This document shows positions 1 to 7,288 of a stretch of DNA of 64,000 nucleotides, piece after piece (within the stretch, counting starts at the first letter, position 1; each line of letters opens with the position of its first letter). The DNA comes from CAVQHY01 sp963712465. Its GTDB lineage: Bacteria; Actinomycetota; Thermoleophilia; Gaiellales; Gaiellaceae. The notes under the pieces were generated by a model. The model saw nothing but the letters and a program-made list of their open reading frames with translations, had not been told where the DNA came from and ran no database searches. Location of the stretch: the NCBI GenBank assembly GCA_963712465.1, contig CAVQHY010000006.1, forward strand, positions 868,001 through 932,000, given 5' to 3'. A program made the position numbers and the translations under genes.

Positions 1-1202
1 AACACCTCGTCGAGGAACCGCCAGCGCGGGCAAGTCGCCGCCGGGTCGAATGGGATCTCCGTCCCGAGCGTAAGCAGCTCATCGGGGTCGGGTTGGTGAA
101 GCTCGCCGCTGCGAAGGTCAAGCGTGCCGTTGGCGCAGCAGAGAAGCCACGGGTCAGCGTCGAGCTCCTCGGCACGCAGTGCGACAGCCTCCTCGCTTCC
201 GGCGAGTCTGACCATCGCTTCGAGCTGGTTGCGGCTCTGAGAACGAAGCGCGTGCTTGGCAAGCCCGCTACCTGCCTCTCCCCCAAGGCGGGCTGCCTGG
301 CTGAGGAGTTCGTCGGTGAGCTGCTTTGCGAGGCGTATCACCTGGCCCTTCTCATCGCGCCGCCAGCGGCCACCGTCCCAGACGAACCAGGTGCCCGTAC
401 GTACGACGTGGCGCAGCTCGTGCCCATGTGCGGCGACGAGCCGCCGGGCGTTGCCTAGGTCGCTGAGGCGAATGTCGGGGTCGTCGAGATCAAGCGGCCC
501 CACACCAGCGCACGCGAACAAATCATCCAGAGCGTTTCCCTCGGCCAGGAAGTCATCAACCCCGACCTTGCCTCCCTCACGGCCTGCGGGAAGGCGCAGC
601 ACGCGCACCCGCGCATCCCGCGACTCGAGAAACAGGTGCAGACGCCGGAGCGCCCAGCGCACCTCACGCTTCTCGGTCACATCGGAGTCAAACGCGAGGT
701 AGACGGTGCGACCGTTGAGGGCGATCGCCTCCCAGTCGCCCAGCGCCATCTTGCCGGCCATGAGGTTCGTTCCTCGCCAGTTCCAGACACCCAAGACGCC
801 GATCGCGTCGACGCCCGCGGAGAGTGCGGCATCGACCTTGCGGGCGCCCTCGGTCACAAGCAGCTGCCGCGACGGATCACCGAGATTGGATCTCACGCGC
901 GGGGGAACATCGAGGCGCATTCGCACCCCGGCCGGAGTCTCGTACCTGATCGCCTTGCCCTTCGTCGTCAGGCGCGGCTTGTCGGGCCGCGCCTGGCAGA
1001 AGGCGAGCGTCCCCTCGACGGTGTGGATCGGGATGACAAGCGCAGGTACTCGACACTGCCAGCGCTCGAACCCAAGCTCGCCCAGCTCGCCCGCCTTCGT
1101 GGCCGAGCGATAACCCCGTTCGACGGCTACCTCGGAGTCGATCGCGGAGGCTACAAGCAGCTGCGCATGATGCTCGAGCAGGTCGGATCCGTAGCCGCTC
1201 AA
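1..1202 (-). CDS. P4-family phage/plasmid primase-helicase, N-terminal part (runs off left edge)
   Basis: Read on the minus strand from a TTG whose TTGA overlaps the stop of the upstream HTH gene, this frame stays open for 400 codons to the window edge. Residues ~110-220 look like a Toprim-like (DUF3854-type) domain: the acidic motif LLVTEGARKVDAAL (~114-127) and a DxD motif in VYLAFDSDV (~167-175). Residues ~265-400 match the start of the P4/D5 primase-helicase region: RTGTWFVWDGGRW, then CCANGTLDLRSGEL (~355-368) and CPRWRFLDEV at the end. The AAA+ helicase part would lie beyond base 1. Such proteins start replication of phages, plasmids and integrated satellites by primer synthesis and DNA unwinding. 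The excisionase-like gene just upstream supports a mobile-element origin. The first ATG lies well inside the conserved region, so the TTG start is preferred. Confidence 0.8.
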   Translation of the reverse strand, partial: MSGYGSDLLEHHAQLLVASAIDSEVAVERGYRSATKAGELGELGFERWQCRVPALVIPIHTVEGTLAFCQARPDKPRLTTKGKAIRYETPAGVRMRLDVPPRVRSNLGDPSRQLLVTEGARKVDAALSAGVDAIGVLGVWNWRGTNLMAGKMALGDWEAIALNGRTVYLAFDSDVTEKREVRWALRRLHLFLESRDARVRVLRLPAGREGGKVGVDDFLAEGNALDDLFACAGVGPLDLDDPDIRLSDLGNARRLVAAHGHELRHVVRTGTWFVWDGGRWRRDEKGQVIRLAKQLTDELLSQAARLGGEAGSGLAKHALRSQSRNQLEAMVRLAGSEEAVALRAEELDADPWLLCCANGTLDLRSGELHQPDPDELLTLGTEIPFDPAATCPRWRFLDEV

Positions 1203-1402
1203 AGCTCCCACTTTCCCCGGCTCGGCGCGAACAGCAGCTCGATGTCCTCGGGGCGAAAGCGGTAGTCGCCCCGATGCCCGATCCGAACCGCGGGTAGCTG
1301 CCCTTCACGGACAAGCTGGGCGACCCGGGCGCGCGAGATACGCAAGAACGATGCGACCTCGCGGCTGGTTAAGAGACGTGGAGGATACGTGTTCACGCTC
1401 AT
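1199..1402 (-). CDS. Excisionase/MerR-like helix-turn-helix DNA-binding protein
   Basis: A 67-residue protein made almost only of a winged-helix domain of the excisionase (HTH_17) type: LLTSREVASFLRISRARVAQ is the helix-turn-helix, followed by LVREGQLPAVRI and a wing around GDYRFRPEDIE. Proteins of this kind act as excisionases/recombination directionality factors or as small repressors in integrated elements. Its stop overlaps the start of the primase by 4 bases, so the two are probably co-transcribed. The 44 bases up to the next gene on the opposite strand must carry the divergent promoters. No integrase is visible in the window, so excisionase versus transcription regulator cannot be decided. 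Confidence 0.75.
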   Translation of the reverse strand: MSVNTYPPRLLTSREVASFLRISRARVAQLVREGQLPAVRIGHRGDYRFRPEDIELLFAPSRGKWEL

Positions 1403-1446
1403 GGTGCTGTCGCATATCGGAGCGTGATTGAAGAGAAACGGTTACA

Positions 1447-1998
1447 ATGGTGCAAATGAGAAGAACCGGCTCAAAACGGGCATCTCACTCCTGGGCGCTC
1501 AAGATCGAGCAGTCTGATTCGCGGCTGAAGACCCAAGGCTCGAAGCTGGGCCTCGAGTACGCACGCGAGCTGGCTCAAGACGACCTCGACCGCTCGCGCG
1601 GTGCTCTCTCCCAACGCTACGGCGAGCCGCTACCCGAGCGCCTCACGCCCGCTGAGCTTGCCGAGCGCGACCGGACATCCCCAGTCATAGTCAGGCGACT
1701 GATCAAGAAGGCACGCCTCGAACTCTTCGGCGACGTCGGCCCCCGACAGATCCACAACAAGCTCAAACGCGAGCGGGAGATCCAACGCAGACGACAGGCC
1801 CTTACCGCCTACGAGAGAGCGGGCCACAGGATCGACCAGCTTGCCGAGGACCTCGCTCCGCTGGTACGCCTCTGCACGTGCGGCTGCCTGCGAGCTCTTC
1901 CGACCAGCGCACGCAGCAACCGCAAGTACTACGACAAGACCAATTGCAAAATGCGCCTAAATCGAGGCGGCGGCGAGGCGAGAGCTTCCGCCAAATAA
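1447..1998 (+). CDS. Hypothetical protein with Cys-containing C-terminal tail, mobile-element associated
   Basis: 183 residues, divergent from the excisionase-like gene; a second ATG 9 bases in is an alternative start. The middle (residues ~50-125) is rich in Arg, Lys and Glu and probably helical; the segment LTPAELAERDRTSPVIVRRL looks like a possible helix-turn-helix. The tail holds CTCGC, followed 20-odd residues later by another Cys (NCKMRLNRGG), an arrangement like the short zinc-binding tails common in actinobacterial element-encoded proteins. I do not recognise a named family. Position beside a primase and an excisionase suggests a regulatory or DNA-binding role in the same integrated element; that is inference only. 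Confidence 0.55.
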   Translation: MVQMRRTGSKRASHSWALKIEQSDSRLKTQGSKLGLEYARELAQDDLDRSRGALSQRYGEPLPERLTPAELAERDRTSPVIVRRLIKKARLELFGDVGPRQIHNKLKREREIQRRRQALTAYERAGHRIDQLAEDLAPLVRLCTCGCLRALPTSARSNRKYYDKTNCKMRLNRGGGEARASAK

Positions 1999-2292
1999 TG
2001 ACCACACGGCCATTGGGCCATTGCGGCCGAAGCAATGAGAGTCAAACAGATGCACGCGCGAGGCGAACTTTCACAAGCAACGGCCGCTACGGCCTGAACG
2101 GCCTAGCAAGTCAGGGGCGATAAGCAACCGCGCCTTTCAGTCCCCTACGCGCGAACGCACGGCGGTCGCGGTGAAATCCTATCGGCCGGTGAAATCGTCC
2201 GGACGTAGCTCTGCTTCGATCCGAATCCTAAGCAGGCGATCACCTTTACCGAGGATGGCTCAACCAGACCGCTTCTCGCCGACGATCCCTGT

Positions 2293-2613
2293 TTAGACCG
2301 CTTGCCGGGTCAAGGCGTTTAGCCGCGCGATCTCAGCCCGATTTTCGACCCTCCACACAAACTGGTGCAAGCCCTCCGAGTACGCTCGTCCCAGCGCCCG
2401 CTCCTTCGCCAACAGAGGGTGTGGACGCGTTTGACCCTTCGAACCCGCGGTAGTCAAACCCTCGCGCTCAAGGACGCGAGCCAGCTCATCGAGACGTGCG
2501 CGCATTCCGGCCAAGACACGAAGGCGCTCCTCCTCAGTTGCAGTGAGCTCCGCCGCTCGCGCCTCGTCCAAGACGATCTGTCGCAGTCGATCAACTTGCT
2601 CTTCGATCATCAC
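2293..2613 (-). CDS. Small helical protein resembling P27-family terminase small subunit
   Basis: 106 residues starting at a double ATG. Residues 1-60 are predicted helical (EEQVDRLRQIVLDEARAAEL onward), followed by GSKGQTRPHPLLAKERALGR. The G-S-x-G-Q-x-R-x-H/N-P-L pattern is what I associate with P27-like terminase small subunits of actinophages, where it precedes a C-terminal helix. The usual ending (LGL with a short basic tail) is replaced here by a longer FVWRVENRAEIARLNALTRQ stretch, so the match is partial. No large terminase subunit is next to it; an IS3 element lies upstream. Could equally be an uncharacterised actinobacterial small protein. Confidence 0.4.
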   Translation of the reverse strand: MMIEEQVDRLRQIVLDEARAAELTATEEERLRVLAGMRARLDELARVLEREGLTTAGSKGQTRPHPLLAKERALGRAYSEGLHQFVWRVENRAEIARLNALTRQAV

Positions 2614-2858
2614 GAAAAAACGGCTTCAGGTATTTGCCCAATTTCGCGGGAGCACACGGCGGCTTTCAAGCGGGTAGTTCGCATCATTGCCCAAATTTTA
2701 CTCCCCCTATCCGACAGCCTTGTCCTCGACCCAGTTGAGGCATCGGGCAGGTTGAGTGTTCGCGTTGGCCCAGGCTCTTCCGTCGCGCTCGTTGAACCGC
2801 CCCCGCTTCGGTGGAGGCCTCGCACTACCCCGGGTTTGGTGGGGCCGCGTTTCTTGGC

Positions 2859-3712
2859 TCAGGCGGCCGCTGGTGTGGTGGTGTTGATCAATTCATATTC
2901 GATCGGTGTGCGCATGCCGAGCGCGGAGTGGCGTCGGCGTCGGTTGTGGAAGATCTCGATGTACTCGAAGATCGCGTTGGCGAGCTCGACGCGGGTCTTC
3001 CAGCGGCGGCTGTCGAGCAGTTCGACCTGCATCCGTGACCAGAACGCCTCGATCAGCGCGTTGTCGTAGCAGTCACCGACGGAGCCCATCGAGGGCACGA
3101 GCCCCGACGTGCGGGCGCGTTCGGTGAACGCCCAGGACGTGAACTGCGTGCCGTGGTCGGAGTGGATCACGGTCTCGCCGCGGGCGGCATCGCGCTGCTC
3201 GACCGCCATCCCGAGCGCGTTGGAGGTGAGGGCCGCGGTCGGATTGTGGCTGATCGACCAGCCGACCACGCGGCGGCTGAAGGCGTCGAGCACGACCGCG
3301 CAGTACACCTTGCCCTCCCGGGTCGGGTGCTCGGTGATGTCGGTGACCCATAGCTGGTTGGGGCCCTCGCGGACGAACACGCGGTCGACGAGGTCTCGGC
3401 GGTCGCGACACCCGGCATGCCGCGCCGTTTGGGCGCCCCCGTGCGGCCCGCGATGCCGGCGCGGCTGATCAGCATCGCGACGGCGTTGTGACCAACCACG
3501 ATCCCGCGGCCGAGGACGAGCTCGGCGTGCACACGCACCGCGCCGTAGGCCCCGTAGGAGGTCGCGTGCACCTCACGGATCAGGTCGGTCAGCCACGCAT
3601 GCCGCACAGCACGGGCCGATGGCGGCCGGAACCGCCAAGCGTAGAAGCCCGCGCACGACACGCCCAGCACCCGACAGGCGACCTCCACCGGCAACCCCTC
3701 GCCGGCGATCAC
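2859..3712 (-). pseudogene. IS3-family transposase OrfB (DDE integrase core), one frameshift
   Basis: The N-terminal part (VEVACRVLGVSCAGFYAWR, then HAWLTDLIREVHATSYGAYG) is the HTH_21 region that precedes the rve integrase domain. The integrase core is in a different frame: LWVTDITEH (first Asp), VIHSDHGTQF (second Asp) and DNALIEAFW (Glu) give a complete DDE triad, and FHNRRRRHSALGMRTPIEYE is the typical ending. The two parts join only if about one base is added near 3391-3402 (KRRGMPGVATA | DLVDRVFVREGP). Because all catalytic residues survive, the shift is either recent or a sequencing error. The programmed IS3 frameshift is elsewhere, at the orfA/orfB join, so it does not explain this one. 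Confidence 0.85.
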
Positions 3713-4017
3713 GGCGATCGCCTCGAACCGCCTTTTGGGCGCACCGACTCCTTCAACAACTCCGCCGCCCGGCGATGCACCGCCAACTCGGTCTCAAGCT
3801 CCCGGATCCGCCGCCTCGCCGCCCGCAGCTCCTCCCGCTCCTCAGAATTCAACCCCGACAGCTCACCGCGATCGATCAGCTCCTGCCGCCGCCACGCATA
3901 GATCGACTGGTCGCTCACCTCGAGCAGCCGAGCGACCTCCGCAACCGTCTTGCCCGCCGCGACCAGATCCAACGCCCGCCGCCGGAACTCCGACGGATAC
4001 CCCCTCCGTGCCATCAA
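3709..4017 (-). CDS. IS3-family transposase OrfA (helix-turn-helix)
   Basis: 102 residues. Residues 5-50 form the transposase HTH: YPSEFRRRALDLVAAGKTVA and VARLLEVSDQSIYAWRRQE. Residues ~60-90 form a leucine-zipper-like helix (RELETELAVHRRAAELL) that mediates multimerisation in IS3 transposases. The last codons run through a CCCAAAAGG stretch near 3731; sliding back one base there gives PKRRFEAIAVIAGEG, which is the natural join to OrfB. Programmed -1 slippage at such A-runs is how IS3 elements make the full OrfAB transposase, so orfA and orfB should be read as one fused product. Overlaps the formal orfB start by 4 bases. Confidence 0.9.
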   Translation of the reverse strand: MMARRGYPSEFRRRALDLVAAGKTVAEVARLLEVSDQSIYAWRRQELIDRGELSGLNSEEREELRAARRRIRELETELAVHRRAAELLKESVRPKGGSRRSP

Positions 4018-4286
4018 CGACCTCCCCGCTCATCATCGAGGCCGTCCCGAGTCTAGAAAAACGAACCCCACGAAACCGGGGGCACAGCAGTGCGTCTCAA
4101 GCGGCGCTTCGGAACAGCGGCGCGGCAGGCGGCTGGCCGGCCGGCTCGTGGCGCGCTCACAGCCCCTCGGGTTTCTGAGGCGCGCCGGACCAGACCTCAG
4201 CCAGGCAACTGTGTACCGACTACCGGGGTCCAGGCCAGCCGGGGGTCGGCGAACGGGTCCGGCCGAGTGACGGCCCGTGAACGGTG

Positions 4287-4457
4287 GTGTCCGAGTCCCC
4301 CGGGCCTGGCCGCCCGCGAGCGCCGGAGCCACCCAGCCGGCGCGACCGATCGGAGCCGCGCGCTCCCGCGAGACCGCTACGCCGCCTCGGCGTGAGCCCG
4401 CGACCCGCGCGACCAGGGGCACCGTGGGGCACCATTGAAAGCGCCCCATTGGGCGCC
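4287..4457. repeat. Intergenic repeat copy A, interrupted, with hairpin
   Basis: Bases 4287-4318 and 4405-4457 match two adjoining parts of copy B at 9225-9305; in copy A they are separated by about 86 extra bases. Shared blocks include CCGCGCGACCAGGGG and CCGT-GGG. The end forms a hairpin, GCGCCC CATT GGGCGC. Copy B has a hairpin at the same place with different stem bases, so pairing is kept while sequence changes. After the hairpin, ACACCGACGCTCACTTCC resembles the middle of copy D near 9386. Confidence 0.6.
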
Positions 4458-4550
4458 ACACCGACGCTCACTTCCTACCTGAGCCGACCTCGAACCGGGA
4501 AGCGTTGGTCGGTGATGCCGGTTGACCGTTCATGCCATCGCCGGAGAGCA

Positions 4551-4577
4551 CTTTGCATGATGCGAAAACGACTTTCC
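4551..4577 (+). promoter_or_regulatory. Candidate IclR operator, shared with the binding-protein gene
   Basis: CTTTGCATGATGCGAAAACG lies about 30 bases before the IclR start. A close copy, CTTTGCACGATGCAGAAACG, sits at 8962-8981 just upstream of the start of the ABC binding-protein gene. Within 24 aligned bases the five differences are all transitions. The core GCATGATGC is palindromic. A regulator box shared by an IclR gene and a nearby transport gene is the usual pattern for local IclR control; binding is inferred. Confidence 0.45.
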
Positions 4578-4604
4578 TCCTACTATCCCGGTTAGGGTTA
4601 GCCC

Positions 4605-5456
4605 ATGCCTGATCTGGTCCGCTCTTCGAAGTCGCACTCGACCAAGACGATTCAGTCGGTTGGCCGGTCGCTGGATCTTTTGGAGGCGCTTGCGGTGCGG
4701 GACGAGGTGGGTCTTGTTGAGCTCTCCGCACAGGTGCGGCTCTTGCCGAGCACGGCCCATAGGTTGCTTGCGACACTTGCGGATCGGGGCTACGTGGCCC
4801 AGAACCCAGACACCGGGCGTTATTTGTTGAGCTACAAGGTTGTAGAGCTTGCTGGTAACGCTGGTCGTCGTGTCACGTATCTGCGGGCGCTAGCGCGGCC
4901 GAGGCTCGAGGAGGTCTGTCGGGTGATCGGGGAGACGACGAAGCTGGTGCTTATTGAGGGGGCCAGCATCGTGTATCTGGATCACGTCGAGAGTTCGCAT
5001 TCGGTGCGCGGCTTCGTTCGTATGGGCCAGTCGTTGCCGGCGCACGCGACCGCCTCCGGAAAGGCGATCTTGGCCTTTCAGAGCGTGGAGGCGGTGGCTC
5101 TTGTGACGGTGCAGGACTCGTTCGGCGTGAAGCTGACGCCGAACACCGTTTCGTCCGCGGGGGAGCTCGAGGAGGAGCTTGTGCTGGTTCGAGCCCAAGG
5201 CTATTCGATCGATGACGAGGAGCATGAGGAGGGTGTTGTTTGCGCGGCGGCGCCGATTCTTAACCACGAAGGGTTAGCGTGCGCGGCGATCAGTATTTCT
5301 GGGCCGGCCGAGCGTGTGCGGAAGGCGGGTCCGCACAAGATTGGTGAGATTCTGCGGGCACAGACGGCCGAGATCTCCGCCGAGCTTGGCTACCAGGCTG
5401 CTCCGGCTCGGGCGAGGCGTCGTGTGCGGGCCAGCGATCGGTCGTCGCGGGCGTAG
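4605..5456 (+). CDS. IclR-family transcriptional regulator
   Basis: 283 residues, the usual size. Residues ~15-75 are the winged helix: SVGRSLDLLEALAV, then VGLVELSAQVRLLPSTAHRL with the recognition helix, and DRGYVAQNPDTGRYLLSYK as the wing. Residues ~90-270 are the IclR effector-binding domain, with GQSLPAHATASGKAILAF, DDEEHEEGVVCAAAPI and a final ISISGPAERV segment. It should sense a small metabolite and control the neighbouring lactonase, hydrolase and transporter genes. The SMP-30 gene begins 18 bases downstream on the same strand, so both are likely one transcript. A candidate operator lies at 4551-4577, suggesting autoregulation. Confidence 0.92.
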   Translation: MPDLVRSSKSHSTKTIQSVGRSLDLLEALAVRDEVGLVELSAQVRLLPSTAHRLLATLADRGYVAQNPDTGRYLLSYKVVELAGNAGRRVTYLRALARPRLEEVCRVIGETTKLVLIEGASIVYLDHVESSHSVRGFVRMGQSLPAHATASGKAILAFQSVEAVALVTVQDSFGVKLTPNTVSSAGELEEELVLVRAQGYSIDDEEHEEGVVCAAAPILNHEGLACAAISISGPAERVRKAGPHKIGEILRAQTAEISAELGYQAAPARARRRVRASDRSSRA

Positions 5457-5474
5457 GGCTCTCGGGGACCTTCG

Positions 5475-6344
5475 ATGGGTCGTCCGGTCGCTTGGAATCG
5501 CGAGATTCGAACGCTGGCCCGGATCGCCCATTGCGAGGGGGTTACGACTGGTCCTGACGGGATGCTTTGGGCGGGCGACGAGACGGGAAGGCTGTTTCGC
5601 ATCGACCCGCTCGACGGTTCCTTCAGCCAGGTGGCGGACGTGGGGGGCATGGCGCTGGGTCTCTGCCTGGACGGAGAGGGCCGGGTCTATGTTTGTCTCT
5701 ACGACCGGCGCTCGATCGTTCGTCTTGACCCAGCCAGCGGGAATGTCGAGGTCTATTGCGACAGCGTTGAGGGCGAGCCGCTTTCCGCCCCTAACTGGTG
5801 CCTGTTTGCTCCTGATGGAACTCTCTACGTCTCGGACTCGTGCCGAACGGGCGGCGAGTTGGACGACACGCCCAGCGGCCGCCTTGTCGCCATCCCCCCG
5901 GGGGGAGAGGCCGCCGCAATCGTGCCAACTCCCCCGCTCTTCTATCCGAACGGCATGGCGCTTGCGGCGGATGGGACGCTCTTTGTCGTAGAGAGCTTCC
6001 ACGATCCGCGGGTGATCGCCATCCGTGATGGAGAGGTCTCCCTCCATGCGCGACTGCCGGATACCGTCCCGGACGGTCTCGCTCTCGACGAGGACGGCGG
6101 GCTCCTCGTCTCGTGCTTTCAGCCAAACGTGATCCTAAGAGTTCCGCCCGGAGGCACCAGACCGGAAGTGGTTGTAGACGACTGGACCGGACAACGGCTG
6201 CTGACTCCGACGAACATCACCTTCTTCGGGCCCAGTCGTCGGAGCCTCGCGATCGCGAGCTTCTCCGGAACCTGCCTCTACGCGATTGACACTCCCTGGC
6301 GAGGCCAGCCTCTCATCTACCCGAACCTTGTTGTGTCGGCGTGA
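5475..6344 (+). CDS. SMP-30/gluconolactonase/LRE-type beta-propeller protein
   Basis: 289 residues. The sequence repeats blades of the six-bladed SMP-30 propeller: CEGVTTGPDGMLWAGDETGR, LGLCLDGEGRVYVCLYDRRS, APNWCLFAPDGTLYVSDS, FYPNGMALAADGTLFVVES, and DGLALDEDGGLLVSCF. The first Glu, the central Asn (APNW, YPNG) and the late Asp (PDGLALD) are the divalent-metal ligands expected of lactonases of this family. These enzymes open sugar or other lactones during catabolism. Follows the IclR gene by 18 bases. The exact substrate cannot be read from sequence; a lactone of whatever the neighbouring transporter brings in is the simplest guess. Confidence 0.85.
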   Translation: MGRPVAWNREIRTLARIAHCEGVTTGPDGMLWAGDETGRLFRIDPLDGSFSQVADVGGMALGLCLDGEGRVYVCLYDRRSIVRLDPASGNVEVYCDSVEGEPLSAPNWCLFAPDGTLYVSDSCRTGGELDDTPSGRLVAIPPGGEAAAIVPTPPLFYPNGMALAADGTLFVVESFHDPRVIAIRDGEVSLHARLPDTVPDGLALDEDGGLLVSCFQPNVILRVPPGGTRPEVVVDDWTGQRLLTPTNITFFGPSRRSLAIASFSGTCLYAIDTPWRGQPLIYPNLVVSA

Positions 6345-6357
6345 GCGGGCGCGAGCG

Positions 6358-7218
6358 TCACTCGGGCCGGCCGAGGGCTTCGCGAGCTTCGCCGAGCGCG
6401 ATGCGTGCGTTGCAGAGGCGCGGGGCCAAGACCTCGAAGTCGGGCAGGTTGGCGCGAGGCGGCTCGACGGCATAGGTGCGCACGAGGGCCTGGCCGGGGC
6501 TGATTGCGTCGGCCGTCGCGGCCCGGGCCGCGTCGTCGAGTTCGTTCAAGTAGTCGAGGTCCTCACGGGCGATTCTGGTCGCCTCCTCGCGATCGAGGAA
6601 CGGCCCATGTCCGGGGACGACCCAGCGAATCGGATTGGAGGCGAGCTCGCTCAAGAGCCGCTCGTAGGTACCAATCGCCTCTCTCAGGGACGCCGTCAGG
6701 AACGGGTAGGTGCTCGCCGACATGTAGTCACCGGGAAGCAGGAGCTCGAGGTCGGGGAGGACGTAGGCAAGCCCGTCCGGCGTGTGCCCCTCCGCGGCGA
6801 CGGCTCTGACCGTGAACGCCTCGCGCGTGAAGACGTCGCCGGCCTCGACGACCCGGTCGACACGAGGATCCCAGGGCCAGCTTGCGCCCCATTCGGCGGC
6901 GAGCCGGCGGAGCTTCTCCCTGGTCGTGTCCTGCTCGAGCAGCCGAGCCGTCGTCCTCCCTGCCACCACCGTGGCCTCAGGCAGCCCGAAGACGCCCTGA
7001 AGGTGGTCGAAGTCAACGTGCGTAACCAGAAGCTGCGCGGCCCCCACCCGCTCGCGTTGCCCTTCGCCCCACGGCACGGCACGGATCGCGGCCTCCGTGA
7101 AGCCAGGTCCGCAGACGAGCGCGCACCCGCCCCGAAGAACGAGAACCGAACTCGTCTCCCACGCCTCGTTCTGAACGTGGTGGATGCCCTCCTCGATCAG
7201 ACGCGCGCTCGGTTCCAT
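6358..7218 (-). CDS. Metallo-beta-lactamase-fold hydrolase
   Basis: 286 residues, convergent with the SMP-30 gene. The metal motif is THVDFDHLQG (residues ~66-75), an H-x-D-x-D-H variant of the usual H-x-H-x-D-H, so one histidine is replaced by aspartate. Further ligands are in EGHTPDGLAY, LLLPGDYMSA and VVPGHGPFLDRE. The order H-x-D-x-D-H ... H ... D ... H is complete for a two-metal site of the lactonase/glyoxalase-II/hydrolase type. Starts at ATG 7218 and lies 70 bases downstream of the binding-protein gene on the same strand, so probably the second gene of that transcript. Substrate unknown; an ester, lactone or thioester is likely. Confidence 0.85.
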   Translation of the reverse strand: MEPSARLIEEGIHHVQNEAWETSSVLVLRGGCALVCGPGFTEAAIRAVPWGEGQRERVGAAQLLVTHVDFDHLQGVFGLPEATVVAGRTTARLLEQDTTREKLRRLAAEWGASWPWDPRVDRVVEAGDVFTREAFTVRAVAAEGHTPDGLAYVLPDLELLLPGDYMSASTYPFLTASLREAIGTYERLLSELASNPIRWVVPGHGPFLDREEATRIAREDLDYLNELDDAARAATADAISPGQALVRTYAVEPPRANLPDFEVLAPRLCNARIALGEAREALGRPE

Positions 7219-7288
7219 ACTTCGTCACCTCGGGCCGCAGAGTCTGAGTGCCGTCGGTCGCACCCTCGTCGAGTGAGGTCTCGGGCGA

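Larger units (their letters stand above)
2826..4084 (-). mobile_element. IS3-family insertion sequence, 1259 bp, with terminal inverted repeats
   Basis: The two ends form imperfect inverted repeats: left 2826-2844 (TACCCCGGGTTTGGTGGGG) and right 4066-4084, whose reverse complement is TGCCCCCGGTTTCGTGGGG, 16 of 19 identical. The right end has the TG...CA terminus usual for IS3 elements; the left begins TA. Between them lie orfA and orfB in the standard arrangement on the minus strand. I could not see a clear 3-4 bp target duplication in the flanks. OrfB carries a frameshift, so this copy is probably immobile unless that base is a sequence error. Confidence 0.85.
4085..4604. other. 520-bp intergenic stretch between IS3 and the IclR gene
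   Basis: No convincing gene. The stretch is very GC-rich and holds one copy of an intergenic repeat (about 4287-4457, annotated separately) and a candidate operator just before the IclR start. Open frames crossing it are low-complexity Arg/Pro/Gly readings typical of non-coding GC-rich DNA. Confidence 0.6.

Noticed and set aside
3709..3740. Frame change between orfA and orfB counted as a mutation
   Set aside because: The A-run allows the programmed -1 shift normal in IS3 elements; only the shift near 3395 is abnormal.
2816..4094. Target-site duplication of the IS3 element
   Set aside because: The flanking three or four bases on both sides do not match convincingly.
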